Assembly: GCA_966250335.1 (NCBI GenBank)
Contig: CBINGZ010000044.1
Coordinates: 1-49,534 of the forward strand
DNA from: OLB7 sp966250335
GTDB lineage: Bacteria; Bacteroidota; Ignavibacteria; OLB7
Reading direction: 5' to 3'
DNA: 49,534 bases
Part shown: in pieces, positions 1-9,700 of the stretch
Layout: each line of letters opens with the position of its first letter
How positions within the stretch are numbered: position 1 is the stretch's first letter
The notes under the pieces: model-generated
Told to the model about the DNA's origin: nothing
The model's database searches: none
The model's input: the letters and a program-made list of their open reading frames with translations, nothing else
Program-made: the position numbers and the translations under genes

Positions 1-3000
1 AGAGATCACGATACCGGTCGGGTTGTTGGTCCCGGCCAGTGCGATGATGTTGTTCACCACCGAGCCGTGCGCCCGCTCCATCTGCACACCATATTCCGCA
101 CCCGACACATTCGCCGTATAGATCGAATTATTCTCGATCGCGTTCCCCGTCGTCACATATTCCGTACGCAGCGGTGATGACGATATCAACCCTATTGCGA
201 TGCTCACGGCGCCGCCCCGTATGAAGGAAACCATATTATTCCGAATAATACACCGCGTGGCCGCATCCGTGGGGAATCTGAAGATCGCCGAGGATGGGGT
301 GATGTAGGTGTTCTCGTTGCATTCCACCAGGATCCCCGCTCCGGTCCCCGATGCGGCCGTAACATTGTCGACAATGTTACGCTCCAGAACCATATCGCTG
401 CAATATCCCCGTCCCTGGCCCGGATCGCCGCCGCCCGTCAGCCAGACTCCCGCTGCATGACGGACGGACGACGACCCGTTGACCACTCCCCTGATGCGAT
501 TTTCCAGAATCTTCGAATCCTTTTCGTACAGGAAGACCATACCGGCGCGACCGGCATCGTACACCTCGTTATTCCGATAGACATTATTCCGATTGGCATA
601 TTCGACGAAGCCCCCCGTCCCGATCACATAGAGCGGTCCGATCCCGATCGACGCGATACCGTAGGCGAAATCCCTGACGGTATTCCCCTCGACGACGTTG
701 TTCTGATTTCGCATCGTATCGAGACGCCGCATATTCACTCCGACGACGGGATCGATCGGAGGCGAATTACGGAGGAGGACGCCTGCCGAGATTCCGAGCA
801 GAAGATCCTCGGAAAATCCGAACGAGTTCAACGACCGGTTATAGGTCGGGGAGGGGATCGTCGACGCTGATTTTCTCATGTTCGCCGCGTTGAACGGCTC
901 GATTCTGACGTTCCGGATCGTATAGTTGGACGCCCCCTGCCCGAGAAAGAACGGAACCGACATATCGCGATATCCGGGCCTTCCGGGGGGCGTGGTGTTC
1001 TCCAGCACGAACCGCAACGCCCTGTTCGCTCCGCCGTCCCAGATGATATATCCCGACGGGTTCGACGTATCGAGCTGCCCGTACCAGATGCCGATCCCCG
1101 AGGGAGATTTCAGATCGATCCTGATCTCCGTTCTGGAAGGATGCGGACGCCACGTCACGGGGTTCGCGGGACCGAGTCCCGCCACCCGTCCGCGCATGTC
1201 GAGCGCGGGCTGCGACGGGTCGTTGTTGGGAGGAGCCACAACGTAGCTTGCGTCGGTGAGCTCCAGCGTGAGAGGCCCGGCAACCCCGTAAAGCGCCACC
1301 GAATCCCACGCCTCGCGGATCGTCTTGAACTGTTCCCTGAATCCCACGCGCACCACTCCCTGATAGCGGGGCTTGACCGAGAAGCACCAGGATGAGGTGT
1401 TGTTGCCGGCGATCGGATCGAGATCGTCGAGCACCGTTGCCGTCACGCAATACGATCCTGTTCCGTTCGGGACGAAGTCGGGAAATTCCTGCATGATGGT
1501 TCTTCCGCCCCCCTCCACGCTCAGAATAGTCGTGGTGCGATCATACACGATCCCTCCATCCTGAGCGGCGATGCGGACTCTCGCCCGAATGTTCGTCGCG
1601 TCCGAAATGCCGTTGTTCCTGAACCCGGCCGACACACGGATCGGCCTGCCGTCGGGATATTCCCCCGCCTCCCTCGGCGAATGCGGCGTGATCCCCGCGG
1701 TGACAGCCTCCAGTTCGGTTTCGTAGTTGACGTCGAAATCGAGCCCCCGGGCCGGCGCGGCCGGTGTCGTGTCGTTCAGACGGTTATCGTCCCCCTCCAG
1801 CAGTGTGAAGACCTTCAGATAATATCGTCCCGGGAGTGTCGGCCTCCATGTCGGCAGAGGCATGTCGCGGAACTCCGATGACTTCCATTCGCCCCGCACG
1901 ACGATCGAGGCATCGTAGGCGACCCGGTTCATCCCCTCGTCGACGATCTCGTAGCCGACCCTTGCATCGTACTGCGTGTTGGTTCCGATGTTGAGAAAAC
2001 GTACCTCGATCGGGAGGTCGGCGCCGACCGGGTACTGGTAGTTCATGGGATACTTGCTCGATATCGGCTGGATGATCTCCCACGGCATCAGGTCGTTCGG
2101 CTTCGCGATATAGAAGGTTCCTCTGACCGTATCGTTCTGCCTGTCCTGATCGGGCGGGTCGTTCAGCCGGGTGCTCACCACCACCGTATAGACTCCCGCA
2201 ATGTTCGCGACCGGAGTCGTCAGGGTAGCAACGCTGCTCGTCGACGTGGCCGACTGCCCCGTCGGCTCCGGAAACGCGGTCGCGGTGAACTCGGCGACGG
2301 GATGCACGAAATCTCTGTCACGATAGAAACGGACGTCGACGGGAACATTCTGACGCTGGTTGCTTCCCACATTCCTGAATCGTGCCTGCACCGTCACGGC
2401 CGAACCGACCCCATAGATGTTCGCGGTCCGCGCCGGGCTGAAGATGACCGAGTCGGCGGCAACATCGTTGAAGACCGGCACCATCCGGAAACCGATCTGA
2501 TCCCCCAGTTCGGAGGGGAAATCGTAATGGAAATAGGGGGATGAACGATAGTAGAAATAGGGGAGCACATAGGTGGAGTAATAGGAGAAATACTCGGGGA
2601 AAAACGGACTCGTCAGATTGAGCGTCCGCAGCCTGGTGATCGCCACCGTGTCCGGTATCTGGGTGGGAGGCATCATCAGCAGGAATTTCTCAGCGTCGTC
2701 CTCCCTGTTCGGAAATCCCTGTCCGAACTGCTTGATCCCGATGACGGCCCCGTAACCGAACACCCCGTCGGCCGGTCGTGTTCTCGTGATGGAGTTCGGA
2801 CCGTAATGGAATTCTATCTTGCCCGGAGGATTCTCGAAGAGCTTCGCCTGGAATGCCCCGGGATTTCCTCTGGGGAAATCCTGCCCCTCCACTCTCCATT
2901 CGAACGTCATCACCCGGTTCGGCGCCACCCCCTCGTTTCTGAAATAGACGCCGCCGGTGGAAGTGGTCTTCAGATCAGACCAGTACGGCATGAGAACATC

Positions 3001-3384
3001 GGCGCCGTCGTCGTAGATATTGGCCGAGGGAGAGGGAGCCAGCTCATACGTCGTGCTGATGGTGTTGGCCAGACCGGCCGTGCCGCGCCTGAATCCGAGA
3101 TGTCCGTGCGGAAACACCGACACGTACGGCCTGGGCGTCCCGATGAACATGAACTCCCACGGAAGCGTGAACCGCGTGCCGACATCGAGGCTGAAGACGT
3201 TCGGTCCCAGAAGACGCTGCGTTCCGTCAACACCGACGATCGTCGTGAAACTGTTCGGAATACGGTACGGCATATAATTGTTCCATGGAATTTGCGCCAT
3301 GGGGGGAGCGAAGCCGTACGGCTGAGAAAGCGATTCCCCGGCCGCGAGCAGTACGAGCAGAAGGGAGAGTATACGCGATCGCAT
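1..3384 (-). CDS. Secreted CARDB / parallel beta-helix protein (partial, C-terminus outside window)
   Basis: The minus-strand frame is open from an ATG at 3384 to the window edge, giving 1128 codons with no stop. The start is fixed by AGGAGG about 9 nt upstream and a signal peptide (MRSRILSLLLVLLAAGESLS). Residues ~45-260 form a globular domain of the 'FQAKLFENPPGKIEFHYG' type, which is also the N-terminal domain of the three choice-of-anchor-D proteins further along. Residues ~290-560 hold two or more CARDB/APHP-like Ig domains (VTVQARFRNVGSN, IEVRFLNIGTN, IRVSAGFRNNGIS). From ~640 to the edge there are Asn-rich NN-V-x-N-N rungs typical of a right-handed beta-helix (NosD/pectate-lyase type). 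It is probably surface-exposed or secreted. A T9SS sorting domain may lie beyond the edge but cannot be seen. No enzymatic residues are recognised. Confidence 0.85.
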   Translation of the reverse strand, partial: MRSRILSLLLVLLAAGESLSQPYGFAPPMAQIPWNNYMPYRIPNSFTTIVGVDGTQRLLGPNVFSLDVGTRFTLPWEFMFIGTPRPYVSVFPHGHLGFRRGTAGLANTISTTYELAPSPSANIYDDGADVLMPYWSDLKTTSTGGVYFRNEGVAPNRVMTFEWRVEGQDFPRGNPGAFQAKLFENPPGKIEFHYGPNSITRTRPADGVFGYGAVIGIKQFGQGFPNREDDAEKFLLMMPPTQIPDTVAITRLRTLNLTSPFFPEYFSYYSTYVLPYFYYRSSPYFHYDFPSELGDQIGFRMVPVFNDVAADSVIFSPARTANIYGVGSAVTVQARFRNVGSNQRQNVPVDVRFYRDRDFVHPVAEFTATAFPEPTGQSATSTSSVATLTTPVANIAGVYTVVVSTRLNDPPDQDRQNDTVRGTFYIAKPNDLMPWEIIQPISSKYPMNYQYPVGADLPIEVRFLNIGTNTQYDARVGYEIVDEGMNRVAYDASIVVRGEWKSSEFRDMPLPTWRPTLPGRYYLKVFTLLEGDDNRLNDTTPAAPARGLDFDVNYETELEAVTAGITPHSPREAGEYPDGRPIRVSAGFRNNGISDATNIRARVRIAAQDGGIVYDRTTTILSVEGGGRTIMQEFPDFVPNGTGSYCVTATVLDDLDPIAGNNTSSWCFSVKPRYQGVVRVGFREQFKTIREAWDSVALYGVAGPLTLELTDASYVVAPPNNDPSQPALDMRGRVAGLGPANPVTWRPHPSRTEIRIDLKSPSGIGIWYGQLDTSNPSGYIIWDGGANRALRFVLENTTPPGRPGYRDMSVPFFLGQGASNYTIRNVRIEPFNAANMRKSASTIPSPTYNRSLNSFGFSEDLLLGISAGVLLRNSPPIDPVVGVNMRRLDTMRNQNNVVEGNTVRDFAYGIASIGIGPLYVIGTGGFVEYANRNNVYRNNEVYDAGRAGMVFLYEKDSKILENRIRGVVNGSSSVRHAAGVWLTGGGDPGQGRGYCSDMVLERNIVDNVTAASGTGAGILVECNENTYITPSSAIFRFPTDAATRCIIRNNMVSFIRGGAVSIAIGLISSSPLRTEYVTTGNAIENNSIYTANVSGAEYGVQMERAHGSVVNNIIALAGTNNPTGIVIS

Positions 3385-4091
3385 GTGGCGATTCCTCCTG
3401 TTGGAATAGTTGTTGTTCAGGTGAGTCATACGTCTTCGGAAATGCGACGGACAATCCCGCCATGTTGATGACTGCGCGCGAAACGAATATCGCGTTGAAT
3501 AAACAAGGCCGGCCGACGGCCCGTGGCCGGGCAGCTCTCCGACGCAGATCACTACCGTTCAATCCGGCGTCGGAACTCACGAACCGGTCGGCGCGGCCGT
3601 TGTTTTTCGCCGTAAAACTAATGGCGAAATTCGGTGCAATCACTGTGTAATGAATGAGTATGGTGTATCGAGTAGGGATTGAGTATGCGGTGATTCTAGG
3701 TCGCCATAATCCCGACATGACATATACCGTTCCTCAGGAACCAATAATGCCCCTGCATGAAACGGACGGTCACGGCCTCGACGATACGTGCCGATGCATT
3801 GATAAACAGACGTACGGTGGTGTTATCTCCCGCGATCCGGAATCACGCGATCACCCCTGCGCAGAAATCGGCGCATGGCGGATAAATGAACGATATGACC
3901 GGAATTGCGGCAGCGACGACGAACATGTCGTTCGCCGCCCGGCAATACAAGGCATTTTTTAATGCACTACAATGATCAGCTTCGATTGTTTCTTCTCAAC
4001 GCGATACGCTCATCCCTCCGGCATATATCTCTACGATACACATTTCTTCGGGACGCTTCTCTCCAGGATATATTTCACCTCCGCCTCGACC
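3385..4091. other. Intergenic region, ~700 bp, no recognisable gene
   Basis: This spacer lies between the start of the beta-helix protein gene and the stop of the TPR-LuxR gene, both on the minus strand. It is less GC-rich than its surroundings from ~3640 on. It must contain the beta-helix gene promoter on the minus strand, but I see no TAnnTTTG-type element. A perfect short inverted repeat GTTCCT-C-AGGAAC sits at 3729-3741. Short open frames here resemble no family and lack ribosome binding sites. I see no RNA gene. Confidence 0.6.
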
Positions 4092-5639
4092 CTACCTCAG
4101 CCCCATGAGATATGACGTCAGATTTTCATCCCGCGTCAGCGCCAGCTTCTTTCTGATTTTTCTTCTGTGTGTTTCCACCGTGTGAACCGAAAGGCTGAGC
4201 ATATCCGCGATCTCCTTGGTGGAACGGTTGCGGGCCAGAAGCGACCCCACACGCACCTCCGAGGGACTCAGCGCCGGACACCGAGCGGAGATCTTCCGGC
4301 ACAGATCGATATCATCCTCATCGGACTGAACCATATCGGCTCCCCCATCGTCGACCGGCTCCGCCGCCCCGGCTCCCGCATCCAGACGGAGCACCCGCAT
4401 CCGCTCCGGAAGTCGATTGTCCTTCCCCCCACCGGGGGGCCATCTTTCCGAAAGGGCGATCTTCCGCTCGTTGCGCGCCGACTCCACACGGCGGTCGGTG
4501 ATCGCCCAGATCTGGGTGCGATCATAGACCCAGGAGCTGATATCGATATATCGCTTGTAGAATTTCAGCGATCTGATCTGATCATCCTTGTGCTCGTAGA
4601 GCTTCGCCAGCAGGAAGCAGCACTTCCCCTCGACATGACCATCCTGAATATCTCTGGAGAGCTGCACCGCCCGGTTGAGCGCCCGTTCTCCAAGATCATT
4701 GCTCTCCATGATCATGGAGAGATATCCCACCGACATCAGCGCGACCGCCCGGCTCGCCTTGGAGTCGATCCCCTTCAGAATCTGGACGCCGACCCGCTGG
4801 TAGTAGAGAGCCAGGTTCATCTTCCGCTGATTGGCAAAGTAGCGGGCGGCCAGCGCGCAGCCCCGTCCCTCCTGTTCCCTGTTTCCCACCTCCCGCATGA
4901 TCTCGATCGACTGCAGGATGTCGTTGATCGCCGCTTCATTTTCCCGACGGGCATCGTGGATGACGGCGGAGTTGCAGAGCATGGTCCCTTCCTCGAACCT
5001 GAACCCCAGACTCCTGTAGCCGCGCAGCCCCTCCCTGTTGTGGCGCATCGCCTCCTCGAAGTCCCCGATTTTCAGATAGAGGAGTGCGAGCGACGCCGAC
5101 GCCCGGACCATGGAGAGATCATCCCCCTCTTCCCGCCCGGCCGCGTGAACGTAGGTGAAGAGATCGCATGCGGAGGTATACTGGGAGAGCGATAGATCGG
5201 CCACCCCGGTCAGGAGCAGGGCATATCGTTCCAGTTCCGGACTTCCCGCCTGCCGGGCCAGATCGAGCGCCTTCGCCAGCGACGCATAGGCGAGCCCGTA
5301 GTTGCCGTGCCGACGCTGCACGTCGCCGATCCGGCAGCGGGACTCCGCCTCCCAGTAGGTCTCGCCGAGCTTCCGGAAGAGGTTCATCGCCCGCGCCATG
5401 TAGGAGAGACCGACGTTGAGATCGCCGAGCCTGAGACGGCAGACCGCGACCTCCCTGAGCGAACGGGCCAGGTCGTACCGGTCTCCCTGCTGCCGCGACA
5501 GCGCCAGCGCCTCGTTCGCGCAGCGCAGCGCCTCCGGCATATCGCTGTGCCGGGCGACGGCGCTCCGTTCAAGATAGAGGCCGATCTCACCGGTCACTCC
5601 CCTTCCGGCCTGGTCCGCTTCCTCTCTCGTTGTAGCCAT
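4092..5639 (-). CDS. TPR-containing LuxR/GerE-family transcriptional regulator
   Basis: The product is about 515 aa. The N-terminal ~400 residues are tandem TPR-like helical pairs (for example LAYASLAKALDLARQAG and EEAMRHNREGLRGYRSLG). After a low-complexity linker, the last ~65 residues are a GerE/LuxR helix-turn-helix (LSPSEVRVGSLLARNRSTKEIADMLSLSVHTVETHRRKIRKKL). There is no receiver, membrane segment or Walker motif. A TPR sensor joined to a LuxR HTH is common in Bacteroidota/Chlorobi cytoplasmic regulators, and the ligand is unknown. The frame continues upstream to a GTG at 5747, but that start has its purine tract directly abutting it and the added 36 residues look unconserved. I therefore prefer the ATG at 5639, although no good Shine-Dalgarno precedes it. 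It is divergent from the XRE-S24 regulator. Confidence 0.82.
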   Translation of the reverse strand: MATTREEADQAGRGVTGEIGLYLERSAVARHSDMPEALRCANEALALSRQQGDRYDLARSLREVAVCRLRLGDLNVGLSYMARAMNLFRKLGETYWEAESRCRIGDVQRRHGNYGLAYASLAKALDLARQAGSPELERYALLLTGVADLSLSQYTSACDLFTYVHAAGREEGDDLSMVRASASLALLYLKIGDFEEAMRHNREGLRGYRSLGFRFEEGTMLCNSAVIHDARRENEAAINDILQSIEIMREVGNREQEGRGCALAARYFANQRKMNLALYYQRVGVQILKGIDSKASRAVALMSVGYLSMIMESNDLGERALNRAVQLSRDIQDGHVEGKCCFLLAKLYEHKDDQIRSLKFYKRYIDISSWVYDRTQIWAITDRRVESARNERKIALSERWPPGGGKDNRLPERMRVLRLDAGAGAAEPVDDGGADMVQSDEDDIDLCRKISARCPALSPSEVRVGSLLARNRSTKEIADMLSLSVHTVETHRRKIRKKLALTRDENLTSYLMGLR

Positions 5640-5817
5640 GGTACGTCCGTGGATGATCTTCAGTTCGCACACGGGCCGGTTCAGACCGGAACCGGACCGA
5701 AAGAACGGGACGGCACGCGACACAACCGGACATTCCGCGTCCGGCACTCCTCCCCTTCAGGCTCCTCCCACCCTCTTTTTCCGCCCCGTCTATCGTATTT
5801 CGATGCAGAAATCTTAC

Positions 5818-5832
5818 CAATTGTGTACATTG
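5818..5832. promoter_or_regulatory. Possible operator: imperfect inverted repeat CAAT-N7-ATTG
   Basis: CAATTGTGTACATTG lies in the divergent spacer between the TPR-LuxR and XRE-S24 genes. Its four-base arms are complementary and it contains TGTACA. XRE and LexA-type proteins bind inverted repeats and usually autoregulate. The arms are short, so this is only a candidate. Confidence 0.2.
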
Positions 5833-5891
5833 CCCGCCAACAAAGCGCCTACGAAAGGACAACAAACATGCTCCATAGCGAGCAACAGAGA

Positions 5892-5901
5892 CCGTTAACG
5901 G
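5892..5901. promoter_or_regulatory. Possible operator: perfect palindrome CCGTTAACGG
   Basis: This perfect 10-bp palindrome ends 27 nt before the ATG of the XRE-S24 gene. A TATAAG hexamer follows at 5914-5919. The position overlapping the presumed promoter would suit autorepression by the encoded repressor. It is a motif-level observation only. Confidence 0.3.
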
Positions 5902-5928
5902 CCGATAATTTACTATAAGCAGCGAAAA

Positions 5929-6621
5929 ATGGAAACGATAGGCGACAAAATTGCGAAGAGGAGACGGGAGCTGCGGATGTCGCAACGGACTCTGGCGGAA
6001 CGGGCCGGCATCTCCGCCGGATATCTGGCGCATATCGAACGGGGGAGGAAGACCGAGCTCGGTCTGAGCATCGTCCGCTCCCTTTCGGCGGCGTTGCAGG
6101 TTCCGTACGAGTTCCTTCTGGCGGAGATGAAGGGGGGATCACAGGGGGGCGAGGAGGAGAACAACGGGAAGGTGGAGGAGCAGCTCCGCGGGTACTCGAA
6201 GCGGGGAGCGGTACGGCTGCTGCTGGAACCGGACCTTGAAACGGGGTCGCCCGCGGTGGAGGAGCTGCTGGAAGGTCGGATCAATCTCCACGACGCCCTG
6301 GTGAACGATCCCGAGCGGACCGTTGTCGTGCGCCTTTCCGGCGAGAGCATGGCAGACGCCGGGCTCTACCCGGGGGATCTCGTGGTGGCGGAACAGGGGG
6401 TTCCCCCTTCCAGCGGCGACATCGTGGTGGCGCGGGTCGACGGGGTGCTGACGATCAAGCGGTATGTGCTGGAGAAAGGGGTGACGATGCTTCTGCCGCA
6501 GCGATCGGGATACCTCCCTGATGTGATCGAGGACCCGCAGAGCCTGCAGGTGGTCGGGATCGTCCGATACTCGGTCCATGCGACGGGCGTCCGCCGGCAT
6601 GAGCGCCGGCAGGAGGGATAG
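5929..6621 (+). CDS. XRE helix-turn-helix fused to UmuD-like S24 peptidase domain (LexA/CI-type regulator)
   Basis: The product is 230 aa. Residues ~5-62 are an XRE/Cro HTH (IAKRRRELRMSQRTLAERAG, then ISAGYLAHIERGR). After an acidic linker, residues ~95-220 align by eye with UmuD more closely than with LexA: E-x-RINLHDALV, SGESM-x-DAGLYPGDLVV, GDIVVARVDG, LTIKRY. The Ser-Lys dyad is present (Ser140 in SGES, Lys177 in TIK). The autocleavage position, Cys/Ala-Gly in the family, falls at Thr105-Gly106 here. The spacing to the Ser (35 residues) is nearly that of UmuD (36). It is likely a stress- or damage-responsive repressor, but no umuC/dinB or other SOS gene lies nearby. The start ATG has no strong Shine-Dalgarno. 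Confidence 0.88.
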   Translation: METIGDKIAKRRRELRMSQRTLAERAGISAGYLAHIERGRKTELGLSIVRSLSAALQVPYEFLLAEMKGGSQGGEEENNGKVEEQLRGYSKRGAVRLLLEPDLETGSPAVEELLEGRINLHDALVNDPERTVVVRLSGESMADAGLYPGDLVVAEQGVPPSSGDIVVARVDGVLTIKRYVLEKGVTMLLPQRSGYLPDVIEDPQSLQVVGIVRYSVHATGVRRHERRQEG

Positions 6622-6653
6622 CCCGCTTCCCCTCGGAACGGAAGCGTCTAGAT

Positions 6654-6743
6654 TCACAGATCCAGATTCACTTCCTCGACCCCCTCGTTGACGCGGAAGA
6701 CCTCCCTGTACGCGCGAACGGCCGGAGCCTTCACCCCGGCCGC
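6654..6743 (-). pseudogene. Possible 3'-terminal remnant of a decayed gene
   Basis: In the convergent spacer between the XRE-S24 and FG-GAP genes, a 29-codon minus-strand frame reads as a plausible protein C-terminus (AVRAYREVFRVNEGVEEVNL then DL-stop). It has the strong G/C third-position bias of the neighbouring genes. A stop lies immediately upstream, there is no ribosome binding site, and the only possible start is an internal GTG. It may be the tail of a gene otherwise deleted. I do not recognise the family, and chance in GC-rich DNA is possible. Confidence 0.25.
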
Positions 6744-6779
6744 TCATGTGACGTTATCGAGCCGTCGACGGTGACCGAC

Positions 6780-9700
6780 TCAGCGATCGACCGTACGGAC
6801 AAGTGTCCGACCGCGATAGAGCTCGACCTTCCTCACCTTCGGCCCCGCCGTGATCGCGGCGGGACGCTGCGACAGATATCCTTCCCCGATATAGATCTCG
6901 GTTCTCCGAACCCGCCCGTCCTCCAGCGTGAGGAGCGCGTGGGTGATCCGCTCGCGCGGGTCGATCCGGATCGTCGTGCCGGCGGCGGCCTTGCGGAAGG
7001 TCTGAACCCGGCCGTTGTTGTTGGCGGCCACCACGGTCATCGCATCCCCGGTCGGAATACAGCTCAGCGAGCGGGCATCGCCCGGGACCTCGAAGCCCCC
7101 CATGAAGGGATCGGGCGCCGTGAACCCTCCGTCCCCCCCTCCGAACAGAAGCGTCCCGTAGCCTGCATCGTATCGCACCAGATCGGCGTCGGGGCCGTGG
7201 AAGTTTCCGACGGCGAGAAGGTCGAGATTTCCGTCGTCGTTGAAATCCTCCGGCATCATCCCGAAGATCGGTGTGACCTGGGCCATGACCGGGAGCCGGA
7301 GAAGCTCGAACCTCCCCTTCCCCATGTTCCGCATCATGACGCTCGCGAACCCGGTGACCGAGAGTCTGATCGCGGAGTCGAGCTTCGCCTTCGCATAGAT
7401 CTGCGCAAGCGTCGCGCCGGCGTAGGCGGTATAGGTCGTGAACTTGCGGCGGATCATCGCCGGCATCTGGCTGGCCACGTCGTTCCTGTTTCTGAGCGGA
7501 TACTCCGTCCCTCTGTAGATATAGCTCATCACGATATCCAGGCTGCCGTTCTCGTCGAAGTCGTTGGCGTAGAGGCGGATCGGAGTCCGGGTGGAGACGT
7601 GATAGGGGACCCCGACGTTGAGCCCCAGGTTCCCCAGGACGTAGTCGATATCGCCGTCGTTGTCGAAGTCGCCGCCGGCGACGGAGTTCCACCAGCCGAA
7701 GGCGGAATCGACGCCGGTCGACGCCGTAATATCGATGAACGATCCGTTGTCGTTCCTGAAGAGGGTCGGCGTCGTCCATTCGCCGACCAGAAGGAGATCG
7801 CCGTCGGCGTCGTTGTCGAAGTCGGTCCAGAGCGCGGAGGTGATCATACCGGCCCGGAGCAGCCCCGGCGCGACGCTCGCCGTGACGTCGGTAAAGCGCC
7901 CGCCGTCGTTTCTGAGAAGCGCGCTTCCGGGGGCGATCGGGTAGCGGCCGGGGGTCACGCGCCCGGCGACGAAAAGGTCGAGATCGCCGTCACCGTCGTA
8001 ATCCGATGCAGCCGCGCAGGAGCCGCTGACCGGGAGCGCGGGGAGTGCTCCGACGGCACGGGTGAAGCCTCCGCGGCCGTCGTTGAGATAGAGTCTGTCG
8101 TAGAGAAGCGAGTCGGCGACCGGCTCGGCAGTCCTGGTCACCACCCGCTCATTTCCTCCCGTCACGATATACAAATCCTGATCGCCGTCCCCCTCGACAT
8201 CGAAGAAGATCGCACCGAGATCCTCGGAGACGGAGTCGGCGGAGAGGGTCGAATCGGCCTTCGACCGGACGAACCCGCCCTGCGGCGTCTGAAGGAAGAG
8301 ACCGCCGGGGGAGCTCTGCGCTCCGCAGAGATAGAGGTCGTCCCGACCGTCGCCGTCGACATCGCCGGCCGCGATCCCCGGTCCGTTCCGGGAGAGCCTG
8401 TTGGGGAGAAGACGTTCTTGGAGGAAGTCGTCGTAGACGTTCTCGATGTGTCGGAAATCGATCCCCTCGGCCCCGGCGGTCTCACGAAACATCGTGCCGG
8501 TTCCGCCGCGACGATCGCGGGGCCCGCTCCTTTCCCGATCCCCTCCGACCGCTTCCTCCTGCTTCACGACCAGGGTGCGGTTCGCCTCGACCGAGAGGAG
8601 CGTCTGGGTCGATCCATCGGGCCACGATATCAGCACCGAGTCGACGCGGGCCTCGCGGCCCAGGCCGAAATGAAGCGGCCCATGCATCGCGGAGAGATAT
8701 CCCCGCGTCGGGGAACATTCCTGCACCTGCCTTCTTCCGCCGCCGACCACCGTGACCCGCGCCCCGGCGCCGCCGCTGTTCCGTCCGGTTCCGCGCAGCT
8801 CCACATCGAGAAAATTCCCCAGCCCCTGTTCCGTTGCCGTGCAGCGATAGATGAACGCGACGCTGTCGATGTTGTTCATCACCACATCCAGATCGCCGTC
8901 CAGATCGAGATCGACGTAGGCGGCGCCGTTGGAGTTGACGAGCTCCCCCATCCCCCACTCGTCGCTCTTCCGTGTGAAGGTCAGGTCGCCGTTGTTCCGG
9001 AAGAGATAGTTCTGAAGCTTGATGGAGGGGATCTTGAGGATCATGTCGATGGCGCGGAAGGAACGACTCGACAGGTTGTAGATCACATCGAGATTCTGAA
9101 CGTCCCGCTTGTATCCGTTGACGATAAGAAGATCCTTCAGGCCGTCGTTGTCGAAATCGGCGAAGAGGGAGGCCCAGCTCCAGTCGGTCTCCGATATTCC
9201 CGCGATCTGCCCTATATCCATGAAGGTCCCGTCCCCCCTGTTCAGCTGGAGGGTGTTCCTCATGAGCTGGAGCGAATCGAACTTGGAGCTGTAGGGGGAG
9301 GAGGTTCCCATGTGCGCCATCTTCCGCCAGTGATCCTCCGGTCGCATATCCATCGTGATCACGTCGAGCGCGCCGTCGTTGTTGTAGTCGGCGATGTCGG
9401 AGCCCATCGAGAAGATGCTGGTATGCTTCATGGAGGACTTCGCCGCGTTGGTGAAGGTCCCGTCGCGATTGTTCAGGTAGAGGATATCCCTCGCCTCGAA
9501 ATCGTTCGCCACGTAGATATCGGGCCAGCCGTCGCCGTTAAGATCGCCTACCGATACACTGAGGCAGTAGCCGATGTCGGAGATCCCGGCCTGCGCCGAG
9601 ACGTCGCTGAACGAGCCGTCGCCGTTGTTCCTGAAGAGTCTGTCGGGATCGCCGTCCCGCACGAAGTTCTCCCCCTTCCCGCTTCCGTTGATCCCCAGGT

